Positions 11,640-58,725 of a stretch of 64,000 nt of DNA are shown piece by piece. Under the pieces are notes generated by a model. It worked only from the letters and a program-made list of their open reading frames with translations. It had not been told where the DNA came from and made no database searches. The translations under genes and the position numbers were made by a program. How positions within the stretch are numbered: position 1 is the first letter of the stretch; every line of letters begins with the position of its first letter. The DNA comes from Amoebidium appalachense. Lineage: Eukaryota; Ichthyosporea. The stretch covers positions 1,488,001-1,552,000 of the forward strand of contig CAVNZM010000018.1 of the NCBI GenBank assembly GCA_963693365.1. Reading direction: 5' to 3'.

Positions 11640-12460
11640 CTTTTTCGTTGAAATCCCCCCCCCCCTCCCCCCCCCCCCCCCCCACCCCACCCCCCCCCCC
11701 CCCCGCCCCCCTCCCCCTTCTCTCCCTCCCTCCCTCCTCATCCCACTTTTGGCACTCCTTTTTCAAACCAACGCAATTGATTGTGTGAGCAAAGCGGCGA
11801 AGTCAGCGTGCTTTGCTATATCAGCTGTTTGGTTTCCCATGGACTTGAAGGTTGTCAGCCTTGAGTCTTCAGTTCAAGCATGCGCCTGTACCGTTTTTTC
11901 CCAGAATTCATTTTCTAACGAATTCAAACTGCAGTTCGGACATCTTGCCTTCTCCCTTTCCCTTTCAGTCGCTGGTAGTGAACAACATGCGGTGGCACAT
12001 TCCCTCCCCCCTCCCCCCCCCCCCACCCCACCCCCACCCCCAACCCTCCGCCCACCCTAACCCCCTTTCCCTCATTCTCCCCCTTGTAAGCTCACCACTC
12101 CTCCTTCGGCCTTTTTCTCCCACATTTATGCATCCCCCCCCCCCGTCCCGTCCCGTCCCGTCTCCCCCCCCCCCCCGCCCCCTGCCTACCCCCACCTCCC
12201 CCGCCGCTGCTTTATCCCTTCACTGAAGCGGTTACCTACCCGACCTCCCCTTTTACTGACTCATTCCCCCCCTCTTCCCGGCCCCCCACAAACCACCATT
12301 CCATCCCCCACCCCACCATCACCACCACCACTCCGTTAATGTGCCGACCTTTGCCCACCCCTACCCCTTCTATTGCCCATCCCCCAACCCAACCATCACC
12401 ACCATCATTCAGCCATCCCATGTACCCCACCCAGCATCCACTACTTCTTCTCATTCATAG
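11640..12460. repeat. C-rich intergenic region upstream of fucosidase
   Basis: There are C-rich blocks at about 11656-11716 and 12004-12200, with CCA-type low-complexity DNA up to 12420. The fucosidase promoter must lie here, but no TATA box is convincing. A CATAG directly before the start codon could be a 3' splice site for a 5'-UTR intron. Confidence 0.6.
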
Positions 12461-12462
12461 GA

Positions 12463-21132
<8,670 letters not shown>

Positions 21133-21593
21133 GCCCGTGTGTGTCCTCATGACATCTTGTGCTTTTCTGAGTGAATTGTTAAGTATGAGGGGTAGCTCTA
21201 CTCTTTGTGACGCATTAGTATGCCACTCAAGCACACATATGCATGTGCTCATATCTCCGGTCACAAACACATACTATATGTGGGTTTGGCACCCCATAAC
21301 CGACTTCGAATTCATCGACTATCATCTACGACATAGATAGCTATTACGTCAACAGCAATTATCAACGGTTGAAGCCTTGTGCACGTGGCGTACTGACCGG
21401 CGGTGAAAATATTGTAGATATGGCCAAAATCGAGATTACATAAGAATGGTTTCTTGTATTATGAATAGCACACGGAACCTGCTATATAAGATGCGCACTA
21501 AAGTCATAGACAATGCGCAAATATGTACTATGCTCAGTAGGTTACGGCACGCATATATATTTATAGAGTCACCCCTTCACCTGTGCATGCCAC

Positions 21594-21641
<48 letters not shown>

Positions 21642-22705
21642 GCATCACCACCACCACCACACACACGCGTGCGCGCATACGTACACATGCCCTTTCCCGG
21701 TCAACCTAGAGCTCCTTTCAGGGGTTCACTCTAACATTAGTCCCCGGATACTTGGCCAGCCTATACGTAGCTATAGTTGAACCCCCCCCCCCCCCCCCCC
21801 CCCCCGCTCTCCCCAAAAAAAAAGAAAAAAAAATGAGAGAGAGAGAGAAAAAAAGAAAAAAACGGCCCACCGTGTGCACACAGCTGCTGCACATGCATGA
21901 GACTCATGATCTGACAAGTATTACGGCTAAAGGAATGCGAAGACGTGTGCCAGACTCAGGGTGGGCCCGCGGGGGGGGGGGGGGGGGGGGCTTGGTCACC
22001 TGTACCCCCAAGGAGGACTCCATTGCAAGCTGGCAAAGGGGTCGGACTCCGGAGCCTGCGGCATAGGATGTGTATACTTCAACGGTTATCGTTCATAGTA
22101 AACTGCTTTGAATCCGTGATAGTAAGTGTGCCATGATACTCTGTATGATAGCTGAGCTGCTGAGAGTGGTGAGATATTCAAATTTTCTTGCTGTGATCTA
22201 GGGAGACAAGGGGGCGTTCCTGAGGAAAGCAGGGCCCCGGCCGGGGTTGGCATTCTGGCGTAACGCGGGGGCGTTCGAAAGAAGAAAAGGGGGGCATTCA
22301 ACTGGGGCGTTCGGGGCTCACAAAGAGTAAACGTATGTATATCTATCTACTAGACCATAATAACGCATTCACGCCGGATAGCGTCAATATGACAGACCCA
22401 TACAATCACTATCGTACTCCACAGTTTCACATTTTCCAATTTATATCTACATGTAAACGCGAGGCAATCCTTTCCCCTCATACACCCCAATATACAGTAC
22501 GAGAGTGCCACTGAAAATGAGATGATGTGAATATTTAAAACAAAGAGTTTTATTTGTTTTTTTTTCCCCAAAGATCTTCAAAAAAATTAGACAATAGACC
22601 CTACCAACCCTGGTGGAGTTTTCAGAAAGCGTAAACCCCACGTATGTATGTACACACCAAAGCCTCCTAGATACAACGTACACACACAAAATCACTTCAC
22701 ACAGT
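21133..22705. other. intergenic, no gene seen
   Basis: This stretch contains C45 at 21595-21639, C runs near 21782, a purine-rich A/GA tract at 21817-21862 and a G20 run near 21971. Near 22200-22310 the motif GGGGCGTTC recurs about four times. No exon was recognised. Confidence 0.4.
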
Positions 22706-24175
22706 CAGTATGATAACTTATCATAATGAAGTTCAGCCTGAGATATCTTCTCAAAAACCTAGAAATGTATGGAATGAGTTGTAGCATTATATGGGGAACG
22801 ATTGGCGTGCGCGCGCGTGTCACACACACACACATGCATACATATAGTACACACACAAAATCACTTCACTAGTACACACACAAAATCACACACAGAATCA
22901 CTTCACACAGAAAGTATGATAACTTTATAGTTTGATACTTTCTGACTCAGATGATAACTTTATAGTATGAAGTTCGGCCTGAGATAACCTCTCAAAAACC
23001 TGGAAATGTATCACGTCGGCCGGTTCGCTATGAGGGCCCGCCCGGCCGGTTCGCCGCGGATACAAGCGGATCAGGGCGGATCCGGGCCAAAGTTCGCCGA
23101 GAGCCGCGAAAGATCTGCAGCCAATTACACGAGCCATTCGACGCGATCTGTGGAATGCGAATGCCCAGCTCACGGCAGAGACACTCCTGACAGGCACCCA
23201 ATCGATCGGAGCGCGGCGAAAGCATGCAGGATATAGCAATAGACGATAACACATAGATTTGATGTATGTAAAAGGCTTTAAAGATTGTTAAAACACCTTA
23301 CGTACAGGTATGCACATGCACGCGAACAAGGACAATGTCGCCGCACGTGTGAGTCTAGGTCCTTGCTTGTTATATCGAACGCATGCCGACCAATCAAACC
23401 ACGCTTGAGCGTTGCAAAATTCCTTTTTCATGATCGCCGTACCACTCCTACCTGCCCATCCCTATTCAGTATTTAAGCTGTATTAAATAGTAATATAATG
23501 ATTTTTATCATTTATTTATACATTATATTGTTATTTGTAGATTATATGTACAATGTTTAACGTAACTACATGCTCCTTAGCGTCCTTTGCTTTGTCACCA
23601 ATATGTGAGCCAAAAATTCCCATTTACCCGCATATTTCTTAGTTCTCGTCTATGATTGGTTCACGTAAACAATTTCTTATCGCTTTGTTACCATCTTGCC
23701 ACCCGCCGCACTGATCAGTTTCAGATGACGAGTGGCTCACACGCTGTGCAGTACAGCGGCCGGTGTCGCATAAAGGCAAACAACCATAGGTCAAATTTTG
23801 CACATAAGCTTGTAAGCCAATGACCTTGGGGTTTACCAAGTTTCAACTCGATCTGACATTGGGTTGTCACGCTACAGTGTCACCAATTTTCGGGTCGCAC
23901 CTCAAACCAAGAAAAGGTACCATCGCTTTTGTGAGCTTTGCCAAAAAACCCAATGTCAGAATTGATTGAAAATTTACAGAATAAGAGTTTACATATATAT
24001 TTAGTACGTAGCAAATTTTGGTGGAAAACTGTTAGAGACTTCTCTCTCCACAATTTCTCAAATTATATGCAAAATGTTCGGGTCGGGGACTTTTGGCCCG
24101 ATTTGCCGGCCCGGCCGGGCGAGCCATCATAACGAACCGGCCCACGTGTATGGAATGAGTTCCAGCATTGTATGG
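22706..24175 (+). repeat. local duplication, one half split by a transposon
   Basis: Copy 1 (22706-22800) reads AGTATGATAACTTAT, then TGAAGTTCAGCCTGAGATAT, then CTCAAAAACCTAGAAATG, then TATGGAATGAGTT, GCATTATATGGGG. Copy 2 (about 22912-23011 plus 24149-24175) has the same order but is interrupted by the TIR element exactly at GAAATGTAT / TATGGAATG. Copy 1 therefore preserves the empty site. Confidence 0.8.
23012..24148. mobile_element. non-autonomous DNA transposon, 1,137 bp
   Basis: The ends are inverted: the left end begins CACGTCGGCCGGTTCGCTAT and the reverse complement of the right end begins CACGTGGGCCGGTTCGTTAT. About 32 of 37 terminal bases match and weaker similarity continues inward. 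It is flanked by TAT on both sides (23009-23011 and 24149-24151), while the paralogous segment at 22706-22800 has a single TAT, so TAT is the target-site duplication. No transposase frame lies inside. CAC termini with a 3-bp duplication are compatible with a CACTA-related (CMC) element, but the superfamily is not proven. Confidence 0.85.
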
Positions 24176-24297
24176 GGATGAAAAGTAGAGGGGAGGGGTT
24201 AGAGGGTGGGGAGGGGGAGGGGGTAGCAATTAGATCTAGATGCGTCTCGGCAGTCGGGGTGCGCCGGGCCCCCTGGGAGGGTTGGGGGAGGGGTGGG

Positions 24298-24298
24298 T

Positions 24299-24329
<31 letters not shown>

Positions 24330-24343
24330 GGGGGGGGGGGGGG

Positions 24344-24380
<37 letters not shown>
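24298..24380. repeat. poly-G block
   Basis: About 80 bp of almost pure G, broken only by two A residues. Confidence 0.9.
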
Positions 24381-24382
<2 letters not shown>

Positions 24383-24769
24383 ACAGGAAACCTTTGAGCC
24401 ATGCAGCATTCCGGTTGTTATGATGGAAATCGGAAACAATGCGGTGTTTGTGAAATTCAATTGTGAAGCATTGCCAAGTCACTTATCTTAATATCAGATT
24501 ATCCGAATGTTAGTCATCTCCTGTACACATACGTGCACACACACACACCTCAGTTACACACACCACGGCACACGCGCACCTGCGTACCCACACCCGCACC
24601 CACAACCACGCTCACACCGACACCGACACAAACACACAACTACATACAAACACACAACTCCATACAAACACACCCCCTGACACACGTGTACAAATCCCAC
24701 ACGTAAACACAAAAATGCACTGTCACACATGTACATACAGTCACGCACAAAAAGATGCAATGAGAAGTC

Positions 24770-24930
24770 AACCCCCCCCCCCCCCCCCCCCCCCCCCCTC
24801 CCGGTTATACTTTCAACCCAGGCTCAGTAGCCCCTCCCCCCCCTCCCCCTCCCTCCCTCCCTCCCTCCCTCCCTCCCTCCCTCCCTCCCTCCCCCTCCCC
24901 CCCCAAAAGAAAAAAAAAAAAAAAAAAAAT
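24770..24930. repeat. poly-C, (CCCT)n and poly-A tracts
   Basis: A C run of about 27 bp (24772-24798) is followed by (CCCT)n at about 24845-24895, and then an A-rich run (24905-24929). Confidence 0.85.
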
Positions 24931-25104
24931 CTAGTCCGATTTATCTTATCCTCGAGAATTAAATGAGTCCTGAATGACCCCTGTAAATAATTAGCAGTGA
25001 TACATAATGAAATCATCGTGACTTATTTATCGTCGGTGGCACAAGAATAACTTGACATGCGGAATGGGTATGTTACTATATTTATTTAAGTATGTGAAGT
25101 TATG

Positions 25105-25285
25105 TTGGGGGTTTACGCTGTTTACTCGAGCCAAAGAGAGACCAGTCTCAGGTATGGGGGGGGTTTTGCTCGGAATATCCCCTCAGCGGTATATCATGAT
25201 CACGAACATAGATGTCGGGTTTGACTATATATCAGGGTTTACTTTCTCTACGGGACACCATAAAGACTAAGAAAAATCAATTAGT
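25105..25285 (+). repeat. dispersed repeat, copy 2
   Basis: This is the second copy of the element at 8776-8975, in the same orientation. It shares CTGTTTACTCGAG, AGAGACCAGTCTC, TATCCCCTC, TATCATGATCA, AGATGTCGG and TATCAGGG. Confidence 0.65.
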
Positions 25286-25364
25286 TGGGGTTCCCCGTTT
25301 TTTTTTTTTTTTTTTTTTTTTTTGGGGGGGGGGGGCTCCCCTGGGACACACGGTATCAGCTGGT

Positions 25365-25441
<77 letters not shown>

Positions 25442-25533
25442 CCATGATACTAACAGACATAATGAAACATACACTAAACAAAAATATTATTTTTCCAATT
25501 CATAATAATCTGCTGCTCCGGTAGGTTAAGGGT

Positions 25534-52096
<26,563 letters not shown>

Positions 52097-52238
52097 CTGG
52101 GGGGGGAAAAAAGGAGGGGGGGGAAAAGCAGGGCCCGAAGAATTTGGAAGAAAAAAGAATAAGACTCTGAGAAGAAGACAAAAAGGAATGAATCAGCTCA
52201 AACCCGGCAACTGAGCTGAACCAGGCTACAGTGTGACT

Positions 52239-53476
52239 TTTTACTTTTTATAGCTATTATATGGTTACAGATGTAACATACATGTACTGAACATATGTTG
52301 TAGAAAAACGATGCGGGGCCGGGAAATGTACATTTGTGAAACAGAATGGAATGCCAAATTACATTCCACTAGGCCATGTTTCTGGTTGACGTAAAGTTTT
52401 TGTGCCCATACTACAGTAAACCGCTCGAATTTGGGACACTTTTCGCGTCATCGCTGATCGAGCGCTTATGGGTAGCCATTTTTAGCTTTTTTCTGGAACA
52501 TTCGAGCATCCCCAGCAAGCCCTGGCACATGGCTACCCCAGTACTATATAAGCGCTGAGGTTCATAAAACACGTTTCCGACGACTTAGACACGTGAATGT
52601 AGCCTAGGGTATCATCTTGCAAATTTCATTCTGAATTCAAAATGCATTTTTATTTGGGACACGTGTTGCATAGACGTATATGCAGACGAACATGCTGACG
52701 CACATGCACCAGCTGGGTGTGGTCTCGCTGTTCCTTTCACCGTTGCCCACCCCTGGGGCCTTCTCTAGCTTTCAAACCAGTCTGTACACTCAACGAGGCT
52801 TCAAGGGTGCCTTTTTTTACAAAATAAACTGAACACATCATATAACCTATTGCCTGTGACTAAAGGCGTCGTTCTGTACTACAAGTGCAACCTACACACG
52901 CATGCTCTTCCTGTACTGTTAGCATACCTCTACATCTGTCCGGGGTATGGATACTGATAAAACGGGTACTTCCCTGTAAGAATAAATATTATGCTTCACG
53001 TCACGGTGCTCTGCAGCTAAATCACATCGCTCTTCATGTGTCTTATTTTTGTGTTCTAGAAACGCTGCCTCTATCTCCTCTGCTGTGGGCTTGCGCCTTT
53101 TCTGCCCTTGTGCACTCATGTTGGGAACCCCATTCTGTCTGTGGGGCAAGGGTGTGTGATAAATGGGCATTAAAAGTACAAAGCATATGAAAGATGTGAG
53201 GCTACGTGAGAGGAAATCCTTAGAGTGAGGATGAGGAGTTCCTATGTTTTCGAAAGAGGATGTGCTTTGCTCTGCTGTGGTGGTTGGTAGAAAACGGCCC
53301 TTTATTTTCAAACTTGGCTGCCGGGTTGGGCAGCCAACCAGACACGCTGGCATTCAAAACGGACGGGAAAAACGTAATAATGGACCCAAGTCCGGGTGAT
53401 GCGCCGAGGGCCAATTAAAAGTGTCCCAAATTTATGACGGGATTCAAATCGTCCCAAATTCGAGCGGTTTACTGTA
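52239..53476. mobile_element. pogo-like element, copy 1
   Basis: The TIR-bounded element is 52414-53474 (1,061 bp). It starts CAGTAAACCGCTCGAATTTG, ends with the inverse, and has TA on both sides. CAGT-type ends with TA duplication are typical of pogo/Tigger elements in the Tc1/mariner group. No DDE transposase is present. A 144-codon minus-strand frame (52919-53353, with an inner MSAQGQKRRKPTAEEIEAAF) is shared with copy 2 and has no recognised function. Homology to copy 2 extends about 175 bp beyond the left TIR (from 52239) but not beyond the right TIR. Confidence 0.8.
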
Positions 53477-53829
53477 AGGTATATTATTCTTCCTGAGTTG
53501 TGTGTATGTTTTATCTTATAATATATATTATGAACTGCTATGTCTGCACGCCCAGAAGTTCCATATTGATTCCTCCAAAACTCAGATGTGTGGGGCGAGT
53601 CGTATGTGTGTACATAACACCGGATTTACGATTTTCCAGTTTCGAGATTTACGTCACATAAAATTCCGTTACAGACATAGGAGTGCAGTGATGAGTTGTC
53701 AGCACCAAGCCAACAGTACTTCCACCCAACAAGATATACATGTAAAAAATCGAGGTTACACTTACAACATACAAATCACATGTGGAGATATAACGTATCA
53801 GGCATACATCATATGTGGATATATTTTTT

Positions 53830-53905
53830 TCCCGTAAGCTCCTCACGGCACGCGGATCGCTCGTGCAGTAAGGGTAAGCTTCACGTCTTGTCAAATAGTT
53901 ATAAA
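53830..53905 (+). pseudogene. LINE fragment, copy D
   Basis: About 75 bp matches the LINE segment at 3381-3450, including AAGCTC-TCACGGCACG, GATCGCTCGTGC and GGGTAAGCTTCAC, then TGTCAAATA. A further LINE-like piece, TTACGGCCAACTTTC, appears at 55691. Confidence 0.6.
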
Positions 53906-55017
53906 ACCTCACACGTACTGACGGTGTGCACGCGCTGCGATGAACTTTACGTTCGCTGCAGACGGGCACACGTACGTTTTATCGTCACCTAACCAATCGA
54001 ATCGGCTAGACTCGGTCCACCATGATATGCAACCAATCAGTTCGGAAATACGTGTGCCAGGATGTTTTCAGTGTCTTTCGATTCCCGCGCGTGCGTTTTG
54101 ACCCTACCTTGAAGCAATTTTTAAAAAAAATAAACAGCCATTCAATGAAAAGGCTCGAAGCGAAGCAAATTTGATTTCTTTGCATGATGTTTATGCAATC
54201 GCTGACAAGGCATTGATAACGTCATGCATAACGTCATTCATTCCCGCTCGAATTCAAACCTCACGGTACGGCCATCTTGTTATTTTGTACGGGTCTAAGG
54301 GAGCAGAGTGCACAGAGATGTCATGTAAAACACGACTAACACATTAATGAGAGGGCAATCGGAGTTGTTCACGAGACATTGAAAGATTCAAACAACAACT
54401 GATTCTTTATTGTGCTCTCGGTTCCTTTTGTACTTGCGACTTATCATCTTATCACAACTAAAGAGGGAGAACCAATCGGTTCTATCAGAAGATAGAAAAA
54501 CACATTCCGACAGAGCATACGCATTCCAACTTCCGATTAAACTAAAGGTTAGAAACTCTTACTTAAATAAATTAAGTAATTATACATCTAGTCACTATTA
54601 ACTCACATATATATTTATGTTCGTCTCTATAAAAAAACTTATTTCCTAATAGTCGACACTCTCAAAGTGAAGACACTTTGCAATAAACCGAATTCCATAT
54701 ATATCTATTGTCCAATCACAACACACATATATTAATAGACAGGAATGCACAACACAATCTACAGATGTACTCGCTCGCGACTATTGGCGAGCCATCCTTT
54801 TGAGAACAAAACTAAGCCATTTTGAAAGACAACGAGTGTAGCTAGCCAATCACGCTACCTCCCAAATAAACAGAGGAGAGCAAACAGAAATAAAATACAA
54901 TAAGTTCTTATCAGGCAAGAGAGCCAGGTGTGCACAGATCTACAGATATCTGTGCCCACAGAAACAAGGGAGAGAGAGATACGGGGGGGGGGGGGGGGGG
55001 GGGGGGGGGGGAGAGGG

Positions 55018-55097
<80 letters not shown>

Positions 55098-55554
55098 ACA
55101 AAGAAGGAAAGCAGACACGAATACAAACAAGCTAAGACACATACATACTTCAAGGCTCTTGCTGTCATACATGGTGACGTATTCCAACACATCTCGACCG
55201 TTCATACCGGTACCGGACTCCTCCGTGTGTCTTATGTCTGTCTGTTTACTCCACCGTCACAAACCGTTGGTCGCAGCCTATTATTAATACTCTCGGTTGC
55301 AGCTGCTTACTATGTGCCTGTGTCTGTAACCTGTTTCTAACACCGTCAACCTTACGTATACTGTGTGTCATCTTTTTGATCGTTTCATCGTTTTGTGGCC
55401 TTCCAGGATTAAATGGGCTATGGTTTAACTGCACCAGCGATTATGCGATCTCATCTGAGTCAACCCTGTATGATCATATATTAACCAGAGACCAATAGGT
55501 GGGCAGCTTTGAACATCAGCCAATCGCCGGACTGCATGATGCAGTCATCGTTGG

Positions 55555-55662
55555 TGGCTCCGATTTTTCCTTACACTCTCGCGACCGCGTGCATGCTCAG
55601 GCGCCTCGACGGTTCGATAGAGTCCAGTGTTCGCTGAATGTGTAAGGAAAAATAAGGAGCCA
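55555..55662. repeat. 108-bp hairpin element
   Basis: The left arm, TGGCTCCGATTTTTCCTTAC (55555 on), and the right arm (55640-55662) are inverted complements over about 22 bp with one mismatch and one gap. The GC-rich loop is about 60 bp. It is a MITE-like or structured-RNA-like hairpin. Confidence 0.65.
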
Positions 55663-55828
55663 TCTCAGTAGGTGGCAGTTATAAAACTATCTTACGGCCA
55701 ACTTTCGAATGTGTGACATTTACTAATGTTCGTGAACGCCGAGAAAATTTCAAAAGAAAAAGAAAAGGGACCAAATTAATGTATTAGAGCTTTCAGGCCA
55801 ATAATTTGCCAATGCCGCTGGTGTTGTT

Positions 55829-57067
55829 TTTTACTTTTTATAGCTGTTATATGGTTACAGATGTCTAACATACATGTACTGTACATATGTTGTAGAAAAA
55901 CGCTGCGGGGCCAGGAAATGTACATTTGTGAAACAGAATGGAATGCCAAATTACATTCCACTGGGCCATGTTTCTGGTTGGCGTTAAGGTTTTTTGTGCC
56001 CATACTGTCAGTAAACCGCTCGAATTTGGGACACTTAAGCTTTTCGCGTCATCGCTGATCGAGCGCTTATGGGTAGCTATTTTTAGCTTTTTTCTGGAAC
56101 ATTCGAGCATCCCCAGCAAGCCCTGGCACATGGCTACCCCAGTACTATATAAGCGCTGAGGTTCATAAAACACGTTTCCGACGACTTAGACACGTGAATG
56201 TAGCCTAGGGTATCATCTTGCAAATTTCATTCTGAATTCAAAATGCATTTTTATTTGGGACACGTGTTGCATAGACGTATATGCAGACGAACATGCTGAC
56301 GCACATGCACCAGCTGGGTGTGGTCTCGCTGTTCCTTTCACCGTTGCCCACCCCTGGGGCCTTCTCTAGCTTTCAAACCAGTCTGTACACTCAACGAGGC
56401 TTCAAGGGTGCCTTTTTTTTACAAAATAAACTGAACACATCATACAACCTATTGCCTGTGACTAAAGGCGTCGTTCTGTACTACAAGTGCAACCTACACA
56501 CGCATGCTCTTCCTGTACTGTTAGCATACCTCTACATCTGTCCGGGGTATGGATACTGATAAAACGGGTACTTCCCTGTAAGAATAAATATTATGCTTCA
56601 CGTCACGGTGCTCTGCAACTAAATCACATCGCTCTTCATGTGTCTTATTTTTGTGTTCTAGAAACGCTGCCTCTATCTCCTCTGCTGTGGGCTTGCGCCT
56701 TTTCTGCCCTTGTGCACTCATGTTGGGAACCCCATTCTGTCTGTGGGGCAAGGGTGTGTGATAAATGGGCATTAAAAGTACAAAGCATATGAAAGATGTG
56801 AGGCTACGTGAGAGGAAATCCTTAGAGTGAGGATGAGGAGTTCCTATGTTTTCGAAAGAGGATGTGCTTTGCTCTGCTGTGGTGGTTGGTAGAAAACGGC
56901 CCTTTATTTTCAAACTTGGCTGCCGGGTTGGGCAGCCAACCAGACACGCTGGCATTCAAAAAGGACGGAAAAAACGTAATAATGGACCCAAGTCCGGAGG
57001 GCCAATTAAAAGTGTCCCAAATTTATGACGGGATTCAAATCGTCCCAAATTCGAGCGGTTTACTGTA
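55829..57067. mobile_element. pogo-like element, copy 2
   Basis: The TIR-bounded element is 56009-57065 (1,057 bp) and nearly identical to copy 1. The right flank is TA, but the left flank is GT instead of TA, so the left duplication is mutated or the copy moved by another route. The minus-strand frame at 56521-56955 differs from copy 1 by one residue (Ala to Val). Confidence 0.8.
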
Positions 57068-57466
57068 CCAGGGTTCGAAGGACGGTGGAGCCCATTAACG
57101 GAAGTCGAAATCCCGTTTCGGAAAACCTCTTCGAAAATCGGAATGCTCCGTCGGAGCAGGCCCACCATAATCGTAATCTTCGCGCATCAGTAAATTAGGG
57201 CATGCTTATTTGTGCCTATATTGCATCAAAATGTTATTATAATGCATACTCAAAAACCCCTGTGGTTATTAGAGGCCTTCCTGGTGTTGGCAGTTGAAGC
57301 TTTGAAGGAATAAATTTAGGGAAATATGAAGTGCATTACTATATATGATGCACAATACATATATATATATATACATTTTGTCTACGTATATACGTACGGT
57401 CACGTCCTCTTACACATATGTGCGGCAGTGCCAGTGTATATGAGGATATATACTACTAGTAAATAC

Positions 57467-57498
57467 AGGTACCCCCCGCCCCGTTGGGGGCGGGACCT
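57467..57498 (-). repeat. Helitron 3' hairpin
   Basis: The stem CCCGCCCC/GGGGCGGG (57475-57482 with 57487-57494) has loop GTTG and is extended by AGGT/ACCT across a 4-base bulge. On the minus strand CTAG follows at 57456-57459, and the next base is T. Confidence 0.75.
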
Positions 57499-57752
57499 AC
57501 ATGGGACATGTGCACAGAATTTGAAGCGGAAGAGAAGAGAATAAATCCAGTCAAAAGAAAGAGAAGAGAACATAGAGTGTATTTGGTGAAAATTTTATAG
57601 GCACAAGATATATCATAACATGGCAACACTGTTGCCTGGTGGAGCTTTATTTTTGTTTGTAGGGTTTTATAGAAACTAAAATATGACGCAATGTAGCCTG
57701 CACACTTTCACTGACAGGCGCAGAAATTAATATACAGGATCCGGAACTTCTT

Positions 57753-57787
<35 letters not shown>

Positions 57788-57831
57788 ATTTACATATACT
57801 ATACATCATTTATGGATATATTGTCTACTTC

Positions 57832-58725
57832 TCACCCAGTCCAGTCTTTCATCTTCTGCTCGTGAAATTGGTCACAGGCCCATTCAGACATCAACCTGCC
57901 AACATTGTGGAAGTGGGTAGTGTGCAGTAGTCGTCTTGCTGCTTTTGTGACTGACACCTTTTTACCTGAAGTAGAAAAGGTATTGAGGCTCCAACCTGGT
58001 GTGCCTTGCAAAAACAGTAAAGGATATTGCAGTGGTTCACATAGCTCATTTAGGTAGTGAACTTGCTCGGGACGTTGGTTTGAGAATCGGTGGAACCATA
58101 TTATGTGTCTTCCTGCATGCACTGGGTCCATATCATATAAGGCTGCAATCTCGGGAGCCTGGGGTGTAGCAGTTCTTCTGTTATTCCTTTGAAAGGCTAC
58201 GTGAAAGTTTTCTTGGTCTGGGTAGGCTTGGCTTAGTCTGCGGAACTCAGATGCTATAGGGTTGCACTGGTACAGAGCACTTTCGAGGAGTGAAATGAAA
58301 GCTGATGACAGCGATCTTGCAGCAGCAACTGCTGCCCGTATACCTTCATAGATATAGTACCTTATATTGGAAAGACTGGTAGTTGAATCGTGCACCCTGT
58401 GGTATGACCTGCCGCATACCTTGACAAATGGTGGAGCTGCCTGTGTAACGGTTCTTTGAGACCAGCCCATGGCTGTGAATGCAAACATGTTGTTATATTC
58501 TCTTGCCTTTTTGGTGAAAGCAGGTGTGCTGTATAGTCGTGTTAGCTGTAAAGGGAGGGGGGGGAGTGTTGGGATCACCCATTTTCCGTTTCCACAACAG
58601 AAAGAGGATTTCTCCTCTTTTAATAGGCGTGAGGTGCAAAAACTACAGACGTTCTGTTGTGACAGAGTAACGTTTTCCAGTTTCCATTCGCTGATGTGTG
58701 CAAAAACATCTGCAGGCTCTTGCAA
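57832..58725 (-). pseudogene. Helitron-like N-terminal domain, truncated
   Basis: A 297-codon frame shows the start of a Helitron Rep/helicase protein: CSFCTSRLLKEEKSSFCCGN (Cys-rich), GKWVIPTLPPLPLQLTRLYS, AREYNNMFAFTAMG, NPIASEFRRLSQAYPD, and the diagnostic LNELCEPLQYPLLFLQGTPG. It continues to VGRLMSEWACDQFHEQKM and stops. The HUH replication-initiator core and the helicase, which normally follow, are absent. This is therefore a 3'-deleted transposase. Confidence 0.85.

Larger units (their letters stand above)
53477..55828. other. spacer between pogo-like copies; no gene seen
   Basis: AT-rich DNA with degraded LINE pieces: GCTCCTCACGGCACG...GGGTAAGCTTCAC at about 53837-53882 matches 3388-3430. 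A G-rich block and (GA)n occupy 54984-55096. A hairpin lies at 55555-55662. No convincing gene was seen. Confidence 0.45.

Noticed and set aside
22200-22310. Repeated GGGGCGTTC motifs
   Set aside because: Only four irregularly spaced copies. No defined unit or neighbouring gene.
57075-57180. GAAGTCGAAATCCCGTTTCGGAAAACCTCTTCGAAAATCGG-type inverted motifs
   Set aside because: Short imperfect self-complementarity only. No second copy or boundary was found.
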